The position numbers and the translations under genes are program-made. Below the pieces are notes generated by a model that was given only the letters and a program-made list of their open reading frames with translations, was not told the origin of the DNA and searched no databases. Shown one piece after another: positions 1 through 5,312 of a DNA stretch of 7,106 nt (position 1 is the first letter of the stretch; every line of letters begins with the position of its first letter). This DNA comes from Deltaproteobacteria bacterium (GTDB lineage: Bacteria; Desulfobacterota_C; Deferrisomatia; Deferrisomatales; JACRMM01), in contig JACRCS010000517.1 in assembly GCA_016218905.1 (NCBI GenBank), positions 1-7,106 on the forward strand, in the 5' to 3' direction.

Positions 1-193
1 GGGCCCACGAAGGGCGGAGCCCCCAGGAGTGAAGCGCGAGGACGGCGCCGGCGGCGTCCCCGCGGACGATCGGGGCCCTCGTGCCGGGCGCCACGTTCCA
101 GCGCGGCGTCCACGCGATTCCCTCGGGGAGCCGCGCGCCGAACCGGGTCGCCAGGGCGTCTGCGGGGCTCGTCTGGACGTACCGGCCGCACAC
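1..193 (-). CDS. SRAP-domain protein (YedK/HMCES family), N-terminal part only
   Basis: Partial gene: only the first 64 codons are present and it continues past the left edge. Proteins of this family recognise abasic sites in single-stranded DNA and shield them by forming a covalent crosslink through Cys2, which becomes the N-terminal residue once Met is removed. The translation begins MCGRY, the family's hallmark. It then has RWNVAPGT (residues 31-38), matching RYNVAPGT of E. coli YedK, and a WGLRPSWA stretch (57-64), matching the WGxxPxW block. The start is GTG at 193-191. It is fixed by the need for Cys at position 2, although no strong Shine-Dalgarno is visible. Only four bases separate it from the stop of the AI-2E-family gene, so the two are probably co-transcribed. 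The other catalytic residues known in YedK (Asn75, Glu105, His160) would lie outside the window, so intactness cannot be judged. Confidence 0.87.
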   Translation of the reverse strand, partial: MCGRYVQTSPADALATRFGARLPEGIAWTPRWNVAPGTRAPIVRGDAAGAVLALHSWGLRPSWA

Positions 194-197
194 GACG

Positions 198-1352
198 CTA
201 CCCGCCGACCTTCTCGTCCGGCCCCCTCTTATCTTCCGCGGGCTCGGGTTCGGGGTCGGGCGTTCGTTCCCCCAGGAGGGCGGCCCACGGGGCGAACCGT
301 TCGAATCGCTCGCCGACGACCTTGATCGTGGCGGTCAGGGGAACGGCGAGGATCGCGCCGGGAAGGCCCCAGAGGATGCCCCAGAAGACGAAGGCGACGA
401 GGACGGCGAGGGGGTGGAGCCGCACCCGGCTCCCGACGATGAACGGTGTCAGGACGTTGCCTTCCAGGAACTGGACGACGGAGTAGAAGAGGATGACTTT
501 CAGCGCGAGGAACGGCTCGTCGGTCCCGAGGAACGCCACGAACAGCGCGGGCGTCGTTGAGAGGATGACGCCGACGTAGGGGAGGAGGACGCAGAGGCCC
601 GCGAGGGGGCCGAGGACGTAGCTGTAGGGCACCTGCAGGATCAGGAGCCCCGCCGTCGTGATGCAGGCGGTGATCAGGACGACGAAGAGCTCGCCGAGGA
701 CGTAACCCGAGAGGACGTGGGCGACGTTGACGGCGAAGTCCGACGCAGCCCGCCCCCCCTTTCGCCGGAGGATCCGCGTGAGCGCACCGGCGTACTTCTC
801 CCGGTCCTTCAGCATGAAGAAGGCGAGGATCGGAATGGCCGCGGTGTAGAGCACGAGCGAGAAGACGGTCCTCACCTGGAGGACGACGCGGGCGACGGAG
901 TCGAGCATCCCCTCTTCGAGACGGACGGCGCGCACGCCCGCCCGTTCTCCGTCGGACAGAAGCCGTCGGGTCCCTTCCTCGATGCGGGAGAAGAGGCCCC
1001 GTGCCTGTGCGGTGAGGCTCTGGATCTTCCGCTCGTACGCGGGCCAGTCGCGCGAGAAGGCCTGCGCCTGGTCGAGGGCGTTGACGATGAAGAACGTCAC
1101 GAGCGCGCAGAGCAGAGACAGGACGACGAAGGCGGCCAGGGCCCGCGGCAGGCGGATCCTCTCGAGGAGCTCCACGAAAGGGTGGAGCGCGAAGGAGAGG
1201 AAGAGAGCGAAGAAGAGGGTGACGAAGAGGATCTTGCCGGCCCAGAGGAGACCGACCACGGCCGCCGTCGCGAGGACGACGAGCGCACGGGAATGAGAAG
1301 CCCCGCCAAGTGCGGGGCTCGTTCCGGTCGTGAAGGCGCCGCTGCTGTCCAA
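198..1352 (-). CDS. AI-2E/PerM-family inner-membrane transporter
   Basis: A 384-residue polytopic membrane protein of the AI-2E transporter family (PF01594, PerM/YhhT-like). Members include the autoinducer-2 exporter TqsA and Na+/H+ antiporters, so the substrate cannot be named. Hydrophobic segments lie near residues 22-38, 40-58, 70-92, 160-181, 215-240, 244-275, 284-297 and 312-345. A hydrophilic stretch (about 95-155) sits between the third and fourth. Family blocks are visible: ALHPFVELLERIRLPR (55-70), GYVLGELFVV (216-225), GLCVLLPYVGVI (252-263), QFLEGNVLTPFIVG (294-307) and GLPGAILAVPLTA (329-341). The acidic, proline-rich tail (361-384) is not conserved in the family. The start is a TTG without a Shine-Dalgarno. 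The next in-frame start, GTG at Val32, falls inside the first membrane segment, so TTG is preferred. The gene follows the terminator of the OmpA-like gene and precedes the SRAP gene by four bases. Confidence 0.93.
   Translation of the reverse strand: MDSSGAFTTGTSPALGGASHSRALVVLATAAVVGLLWAGKILFVTLFFALFLSFALHPFVELLERIRLPRALAAFVVLSLLCALVTFFIVNALDQAQAFSRDWPAYERKIQSLTAQARGLFSRIEEGTRRLLSDGERAGVRAVRLEEGMLDSVARVVLQVRTVFSLVLYTAAIPILAFFMLKDREKYAGALTRILRRKGGRAASDFAVNVAHVLSGYVLGELFVVLITACITTAGLLILQVPYSYVLGPLAGLCVLLPYVGVILSTTPALFVAFLGTDEPFLALKVILFYSVVQFLEGNVLTPFIVGSRVRLHPLAVLVAFVFWGILWGLPGAILAVPLTATIKVVGERFERFAPWAALLGERTPDPEPEPAEDKRGPDEKVGG
1299..1319. repeat. GC-rich hairpin inside the 5' end of the AI-2E-family gene
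   Basis: The arms AGCCCCGC (1299-1306) and GCGGGGCT (1312-1319) are perfect 8-base complements around a 5-base loop. On the mRNA it lies about 33-53 bases after the assigned TTG start and encodes part of the non-conserved leader before the first membrane segment. It could slow early translation or transcription. No T-run follows that would make it a terminator. Confidence 0.5.
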
Positions 1353-1375
1353 TCGGGGTCAGTTTAGCGCGACGG

Positions 1376-1413
1376 CCAGAAACACGAGCGGCCGGCGGGA
1401 GGCCGGCCGCTCG
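1376..1413 (-). terminator. Rho-independent terminator of the OmpA-like gene
   Basis: A perfect 12-base-pair inverted repeat has arms CGAGCGGCCGGC (1385-1396) and GCCGGCCGCTCG (1402-1413) and a 5-base loop. Read on the minus strand, the stem starts 24 bases after the OmpA-like stop codon. It is followed by TGTTTCT, a short T-rich tract (1378-1384). On the plus strand the stem is followed by GGAAAGC with no T-run, so termination is expected only in the minus direction. The downstream AI-2E/SRAP pair would then need its own promoter or read-through. Confidence 0.78.
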
Positions 1414-1437
1414 GGAAAGCTCGGGGAACTGGGAGTG

Positions 1438-2796
1438 TTACGGGAAGGTGACGGTGACGACGGCGCGGCGGTTCCGCGTTGCGTCGTCCCCGGCCTCGGT
1501 GTCGCCCCTGGCGTCGACCTGGATCCGGGCGGCGTCGATGCCGTGCCTCTTGACGAGGTAGTCCTTCGCGGCGTCGGCGCGCGCCTGGCCGAGGGCGGCG
1601 TGGTCGCCCTTCTCCTTCGGGTCGGTGAATCCGACGATCGTGCAGGTCGCCGAGAGGTTGTTCTTCAGGCGGAGGGCCACGCCGTCGAGGATCGCCTTGG
1701 CGATGTTGGTCAGGCGGCTCTTGGCGGCGTCGAAGAGGATCTCGTCGGTCGTGGACGTCTCAGGCTTCGGAGCGGGAGGCGCTTCGACGACGGGGGCCGG
1801 GGCCGGCACGACGACAGGGGCCGGGGCAGGCACCGGCTCGGCCGGAGGCGGCTCGTGGGGCGACGGGACGACCACGGGGGCTTCGGGGGCCTTCGCCGGC
1901 TGGGGCGCCCAGGAGACCTGGACGATGCCGCCCACGCTGCTCGGGGAGGAGCTGTACCTCGCCAGGTTGTCGAGGTTGGCCCGGACGCCCGCGCTCGCGA
2001 CGACGCCGCTGTTGCCGAGGGCGAGCCGTGCCCCCAGGACGGCGTCCGTGAAGTCGGGGGGCTGGGTCGCACCGCCGTCGTACATCGTCCGGTGGAGCTC
2101 GAATATCCCCTTCAGCTTGTCGGGGATGAGCGGGATGCCGACGCCGGCGGACCAGCGCATCTCGTTAGAGATCTCGTACTCCTCGCCCTCGGCGGCCCAG
2201 TCCGCAGTCCAGAGGTACGCGAACTGGCCGGTGAAGACTCCGTACGTACCCGAGAAGCCCCACTCCCAGTCGGTCCGGTACGAGGTGAGGGCCTCCGGGT
2301 CGTTCCTGCTCTGCGTCGGGATGTAGGCGGCTCCGAAGATCGCGACTTTCAGCGGATCCTTCGAGTTGAAGATGAGCTTCGACCCGAGACGCATCTTGTC
2401 GGTCTCGTCGTGGTCGATCGCCCCGGTGCGGTTGTGGCCGTTGATGTTCCCGCCCCAGAGCCGGTCGTCCGCCGAGTAGTACTTCTGCCCGGTGGTGAAC
2501 GACGCCTCCCAGTTCGGAAGGAGGCCGAACGCGATCGTCAGGCCGAGCTTGTCGGCGCTGTACCGCATCGGATCCTCCGGGTACGGCGCCACGGAGGGCA
2601 CCGGCGCGGCGGTTCGGTCGTACATGCTGTAGAAGAGGGAGAACGCGAAGCGCCCGTGAGGGACGGTCTGCGCGTCGTAGATGGCGAAGAGCCCGGTCTC
2701 GCCGGTGAGGCTGGGAGCCACCTGAGCGCTCAGCGGAGAAGCCGCGAGAAGTGCCACGGCCAGCGCGAGGAGGAGTCCGGTCCGCATCCGTCGCAT
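1438..2796 (-). CDS. OmpA-like outer-membrane protein with peptidoglycan-binding domain
   Basis: A 452-residue envelope protein. Residues 1-24 form a classic signal peptide: MRRMR, a Leu/Ala-rich core, then a likely cut after LSA. Residues about 30-298 show the alternating aromatic and polar pattern of a beta-barrel and contain no helical membrane segment; I do not recognise this barrel as a named family. Residues 300-346 are a Pro/Ala/Val linker with a PPP tract and a repeated PAPAPVV unit. Residues 347-452 match the OmpA C-terminal domain: GFTD (389-392), ALGQARADAAKDYL (401-414), a GIDAARI block (419-425) and RNRR (441-444). Asp392 and an Arg of RNRR fit the residues that grip diaminopimelate in peptidoglycan. 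It probably ties the outer membrane to the wall. The ATG start has a good Shine-Dalgarno, AAGGAGA (2801-2807). The gene has its own candidate promoter and a strong terminator, so it is probably monocistronic. Confidence 0.9.
   Translation of the reverse strand: MRRMRTGLLLALAVALLAASPLSAQVAPSLTGETGLFAIYDAQTVPHGRFAFSLFYSMYDRTAAPVPSVAPYPEDPMRYSADKLGLTIAFGLLPNWEASFTTGQKYYSADDRLWGGNINGHNRTGAIDHDETDKMRLGSKLIFNSKDPLKVAIFGAAYIPTQSRNDPEALTSYRTDWEWGFSGTYGVFTGQFAYLWTADWAAEGEEYEISNEMRWSAGVGIPLIPDKLKGIFELHRTMYDGGATQPPDFTDAVLGARLALGNSGVVASAGVRANLDNLARYSSSPSSVGGIVQVSWAPQPAKAPEAPVVVPSPHEPPPAEPVPAPAPVVVPAPAPVVEAPPAPKPETSTTDEILFDAAKSRLTNIAKAILDGVALRLKNNLSATCTIVGFTDPKEKGDHAALGQARADAAKDYLVKRHGIDAARIQVDARGDTEAGDDATRNRRAVVTVTFP
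1783..1830 (-). repeat. Two 24-base tandem units encoding PAPAPVV(V/E)
   Basis: Residues 323-330 (PAPAPVVV) and 331-338 (PAPAPVVE) of the OmpA-like protein are adjacent 8-residue copies encoded by near-identical 24-base units. They form part of the extended linker between barrel and peptidoglycan-binding domain. Linkers of this type often vary in copy number between strains; that is inference here. Confidence 0.7.
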
Positions 2797-2800
2797 CGAG

Positions 2801-2807
2801 TCTCCTT
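2801..2807 (-). promoter_or_regulatory. Shine-Dalgarno AAGGAGA of the OmpA-like gene
   Basis: The minus-strand reading AAGGAGA ends four bases before the ATG at 2796. It is the strongest well-placed ribosome-binding site in the window, consistent with high expression of an abundant outer-membrane protein, and it fixes the start ahead of the in-frame Met4. Confidence 0.85.
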
Positions 2808-2893
2808 ATTTTCCAGCCGGGGACCGGACGAGTCACCCCCGTTTCGGGGAAGGCGAAGCAGTTCCGCGTCCCAGGCTCGGATCAGTTGTCAAG

Positions 2894-2921
2894 AGTCTAG
2901 CAGCACGGGATTTCCCGGCAA
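2894..2921 (-). promoter_or_regulatory. Candidate sigma70-type promoter for the OmpA-like gene
   Basis: On the minus strand, TTGCCG (2921-2916) is followed after 16 bases by TAGACT (2899-2894). The hexamer is preceded by TGC, giving an extended -10 (TGCTAGACT). The predicted start of transcription would be near 2887, leaving a 5' leader of about 90 bases. A perfect palindrome, AGTCAATTGACT (2922-2933), lies just upstream. An inverted repeat, CGGGA-TT-TCCCG (2906-2917), sits in the spacer and overlaps the -35. Both could bind a regulator. The -35 match is imperfect. Confidence 0.35.
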
Positions 2922-2962
2922 AGTCAATTGACTGATCGGATCGTCACGAGGTGCAAGGGGGG

Positions 2963-3008
2963 AAACCGTGGAAGCTCACGGGAATCCCGGTCGCGGTTTT
3001 TCCGTGAG
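2963..3008. repeat. Overlapping inverted repeats downstream of the PATAN gene
   Basis: CTCACGG (2975-2981) pairs with CCGTGAG (3002-3008) across a 20-base loop, and AAACCG (2963-2968) pairs with CGGTTT (2994-2999). The two foldings overlap. They start 10 bases after the PATAN stop, so they may help end that transcript. There is no clean T-run on the minus strand, so I do not call a terminator. The rest of the 2797-3018 gap holds the OmpA-like promoter region and no gene. Confidence 0.35.
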
Positions 3009-3018
3009 GACATCAGAT

Positions 3019-3912
3019 TCAGAGCAGGGGTGCCATTTTCTCGCGGAAGGCGAGGCTCGCCTCGCGTCCGCGGAGTGCGGCGACCGTCTGCTCGAGGCTC
3101 CGGATGAGCTCTCTCACGACGTCGAGCCCGCGCCCCTTGTCGACCTCGCCGAGAGCGGCGCGGTAGAGCCGGTCGATCGCGGGGTCACCCGGAGCGAGAG
3201 CGGCGCTCTCGGCCTCCTGCTTCACCTTCGTGCAGAGAATCTGGAGGCTCCGGCGCTCGTCGCCGCGCGTGACCGCGTTGAAGACGCCGCTGTGCGTCGT
3301 GACGACGGGGCCGGCGGCGGGCGGGGCGGGGGCCGAAGCCTGCGCCGCGGGCGCGGAAGCCGCGCGGACGTCGGCCTTCGATCGGATTCCGACGAGGTCT
3401 GCGGTGATCAGGCCATAGAGCGTCTTGGCGACGTCGAAAGCCGAAATGCGTGCCGCCCGGGCGATGTCCTCGATCGAACGGGAGCCGTCGATCCCGGTGA
3501 CGACGAGCCACTCCCTCGGCGTCAGGGTCACGGACTCGCTGAGCCCCTCCCGGCAGACGAGCTGAGGAACGGATTCGGTCGTGGGGATCTTCTTCGAGAG
3601 GATCTTCCACTCGTCGCTGCGACGCGCCGCCTCCATGAGGAGGTTCGTGTTCGAGCGCGTGATCGTGCGCGTCTCGCTCTCGACGCCCGGCGAGAACTGG
3701 AACTCGCCCTGGCTCCAGAGCGCGAGGCTGTAGATCGCGTCTTCGCCCTCGATGTCCCCGACCTTCGCGTGGGTGATCTGACCGTTCTGGATGTAGACGG
3801 CACCCTGCTCGTCGCCGCGGTTCAGGGCGAACATCCCTGTCTTCCCTGACACGGCGACGAGCTGCACGATGTCGGCGAGGGGGAGTTCTTTGAGGGAGCC
3901 TTGGAAAGACAT
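3019..3912 (-). CDS. PATAN-domain (DUF4388) protein
   Basis: A 297-residue cytoplasmic protein without signal peptide or membrane segment. Residues 1-100 match the PATAN/DUF4388 fold named after cyanobacterial PatA: FQGSLKELPLADIVQLVA (3-20), then SGKTGMFAL, VYIQNGQITHA (39-49) and a GEDAIYSLALWSQGEFQF block (56-73). Residues 128-176 look like a small winged-helix-type module (LTPREWLVV, then SIEDIARAARIS and AKTLYGLITADLVGI). This arrangement is common after PATAN. An Ala/Pro linker spans 183-202, and a C-terminal helical region (209-297) has no family I recognise. PATAN proteins elsewhere act in signalling, including control of type IV pili and phototaxis; the partner here is unknown. The ATG at 3912 is supported by the N-terminal match to the family but lacks a Shine-Dalgarno. 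It lies 49 bases after ruvC and is probably the last gene of the mtaB-yebC-ruvC operon. Confidence 0.88.
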   Translation of the reverse strand: MSFQGSLKELPLADIVQLVAVSGKTGMFALNRGDEQGAVYIQNGQITHAKVGDIEGEDAIYSLALWSQGEFQFSPGVESETRTITRSNTNLLMEAARRSDEWKILSKKIPTTESVPQLVCREGLSESVTLTPREWLVVTGIDGSRSIEDIARAARISAFDVAKTLYGLITADLVGIRSKADVRAASAPAAQASAPAPPAAGPVVTTHSGVFNAVTRGDERRSLQILCTKVKQEAESAALAPGDPAIDRLYRAALGEVDKGRGLDVVRELIRSLEQTVAALRGREASLAFREKMAPLL

Positions 3913-3921
3913 GTGTGGGCA

Positions 3922-3938
3922 GTCTCGCGGTGCGAGAC
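3922..3938. repeat. Perfect hairpin just upstream of the PATAN start codon
   Basis: GTCTCGC (3922-3928) and GCGAGAC (3932-3938) are perfect 7-base complements around a 3-base loop. On the minus-strand mRNA the hairpin ends nine bases before the PATAN ATG, where a Shine-Dalgarno would normally sit. It could set translation of the last gene relative to ruvC, or be a protein-binding site. No T-run follows. Confidence 0.5.
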
Positions 3939-3961
3939 GATAGCACCCGCCTTCCGGATGC

Positions 3962-4498
3962 TCAACCGCCGACGCGGCGCCGAACGGGGGAAGGCGCCGT
4001 CGAGGCCAGGGTCGCCCGCCGCCCGGCTGCCGTCTGGAACCCGTGCGTCAGGGCCGCCGCTGCCGCGTCGGCCGCATCGAGGGCCAGGCGCGAAAACCCC
4101 GAGGGGGAGCCGAGGAGAGAGAGCACCATGCGGCGGACCTGTTCCTTGTCGGCCTGGCCCGTGCCGGTGATCGTCTTTTTGATCTCGGCAGGAGTGATCT
4201 CGTGAACGGGGACGTGCGCGCGGGCCAGGGCGAGGAGAAGGACCCCCCGCGCCTCGCCGAGCGTGATGAGGCTCTGGGGGTTGACTCCCGAGAAGACCTT
4301 CTCCACGGCGGCCTCGTCGGGCTTCTCGCGCTCGACGACGTCCAAGAGGGCATCGTGGAGGGCGAGAAGCCTGTCGGCGAACGACGTCGTCGTCGCGGGG
4401 CGAAGGACGCCCGCTCCGACGAGCCGGGGCGCGCCGTGGAAGCTGACGAGGGCCCAGCCGGCGGCGCGACTCCCCGGGTCGACGCCGAGGATCTTCAC
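3962..4498 (-). CDS. ruvC: Crossover junction endodeoxyribonuclease RuvC
   Basis: A 178-residue Holliday-junction resolvase that cuts four-way DNA junctions as a dimer, normally with RuvAB. The sequence opens MKILGVDPGSRAAGWAL. The four metal-binding acids are present: Asp7, Glu66 (VEKVFSG), Asp141 and Asp144 (LDAADAAAAALTH), equivalent to Asp7/Glu66/Asp138/Asp141 of E. coli. Family blocks NPQSLITLGEARGVLLLA (73-90) and PAEIKKTITGTGQADKEQV (103-121) are intact. Residues after about 155 are a variable basic tail. Length is normal. The start is GTG, 13 bases after the yebC stop. There is no Shine-Dalgarno at normal spacing; GAGGA lies inside the end of yebC and a palindrome fills the gap, so translation is probably coupled to yebC. 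The yebC-ruvC order is widespread, but ruvA and ruvB do not follow here. Confidence 0.97.
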   Translation of the reverse strand: MKILGVDPGSRAAGWALVSFHGAPRLVGAGVLRPATTTSFADRLLALHDALLDVVEREKPDEAAVEKVFSGVNPQSLITLGEARGVLLLALARAHVPVHEITPAEIKKTITGTGQADKEQVRRMVLSLLGSPSGFSRLALDAADAAAAALTHGFQTAAGRRATLASTAPSPVRRRVGG

Positions 4499-4511
4499 CG
4501 CCGCGCGGCGG
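4498..4511. repeat. 14-base palindrome spanning the yebC-ruvC junction
   Basis: CCGCCGCGCGGCGG is a perfect palindrome that fills the whole gap between the yebC stop and ruvC, ending on the first base of the ruvC GTG. As RNA it can fold into a 5-bp stem with a GCGC loop. Folding would shorten the effective distance from GAGGA (4519-4523) to the GTG to about seven bases. Confidence 0.5.
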
Positions 4512-5255
4512 TCAGGCGTCCTCGAGGTACTGGTCGTCGATGTCGCCGCTCGACCAGACCTTCTGGACGTCGTCGTTGTCCTCGAGCATGTCGAGGAGCT
4601 TCAGGAGCGCCGGGGCCTTGTCGCCGACGGCGACGGTCGTCGAGGGGATCATCTGGAGCTCAGCGGTCTGGAGCACGAAGCTCTTCGCCTCGAGCTGGGA
4701 CTTCACCTTCTCGAAGGACGCCAGGTCGGTGACGATCTCGTAGACGTCGGAGTCCTCGGCCTTGAAGTCCTCCGCGCCGGCCTCGAGGGCCGCTTCCATC
4801 AGCGCGTCCTCGGTGACGCCGGCCTTCTCGACGGCGATGTAGCCCTTCTTCGAGAACTGGAAAGCGACCGAACCGGCCGCGCCCATGTTTCCGCCGTACT
4901 TCGTGAGGAGGTGGCGGACCTCGGCGGTCGTCCGGTTCTTGTTGTCGGTCATCGCCTCGATCAGGATCGCGGCGCCGCCCGGACCGTAGCCCTCGTAGGT
5001 GATTTCCTCGTAGGTGATCCCCTCGAGCTCGCCCGTTCCCCGCTTGATCGCCTTGTCGATGTTGTCCGACGGCATCGACGCCTTCTTGGCGGCCAGGACC
5101 GCGCTTCGAAGGCGGGGGTTCGAGTCGATCACGCCACCGCCGACCTTGGCGGACATCGTTATTTCCTTGATCAGCTTCGTGAAGAGCCGGCCGCGCTTGG
5201 CGTCGGCGGCGCCCTTCTTGTGCTTGATCGTGCTCCACTTGCTGTGTCCGGACAT
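4512..5255 (-). CDS. yebC: YebC/PmpR/TACO1-family protein
   Basis: A 247-residue full-length YebC-family protein, cytoplasmic. It opens [20 protein letters not shown], the family signature, followed by [33 protein letters not shown] (46-66) and [23 protein letters not shown] (87-109). [14 protein letters not shown] (121-134) and the conserved C-terminal half follow. It was long annotated as a transcriptional regulator. More recent work on bacterial homologues and mitochondrial TACO1 supports a ribosome-associated role at proline-rich stretches. Which role applies here cannot be read from sequence, though the OmpA-like neighbour carries a Pro-rich linker. The ATG has a well-placed GAGGT Shine-Dalgarno (5261-5265, five-base spacing). 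It lies 57 bases after the MtaB-like gene and 13 before ruvC, so it is probably in one operon. The acidic C-terminus ([10 protein letters not shown]) is slightly unusual but not disruptive. Confidence 0.98.
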   Translation of the reverse strand: MSGHSKWSTIKHKKGAADAKRGRLFTKLIKEITMSAKVGGGVIDSNPRLRSAVLAAKKASMPSDNIDKAIKRGTGELEGITYEEITYEGYGPGGAAILIEAMTDNKNRTTAEVRHLLTKYGGNMGAAGSVAFQFSKKGYIAVEKAGVTEDALMEAALEAGAEDFKAEDSDVYEIVTDLASFEKVKSQLEAKSFVLQTAELQMIPSTTVAVGDKAPALLKLLDMLEDNDDVQKVWSSGDIDDQYLEDA

Positions 5256-5312
5256 GGCTCACCTCGAGGATTGCGGGCCGCTGGGGCCGGGATTTAGAAG
5301 CCCCGCAGTCTA

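Noticed and set aside
717..1367. Plus-strand open frame opposite the AI-2E-family gene
   Set aside because: Glu/Arg/Asp-rich translation without family features; antisense to a clear membrane-protein gene.
2887..2892. Perfect TTGACA on the minus strand as a -35 for the OmpA-like gene
   Set aside because: No acceptable -10 lies 15-19 bases downstream (the stretch there is GC-rich), so TTGCCG-16-TAGACT was preferred.
1330..2931. Long plus-strand open frame (533 codons) opposite the OmpA-like gene
   Set aside because: Composition is Arg/Gly/Val/Asp-rich with no domain, and it is the antisense shadow of a well-supported gene in GC-rich DNA.
2975..3008. Rho-independent terminator for the PATAN operon
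   Set aside because: The stem is only 7 bp with a 20-base loop, and no T-run follows on the minus strand. Listed only as an inverted repeat.
2968..3849. Plus-strand open frame opposite the PATAN gene
   Set aside because: Antisense shadow. The PATAN frame carries recognisable motifs and this one does not.
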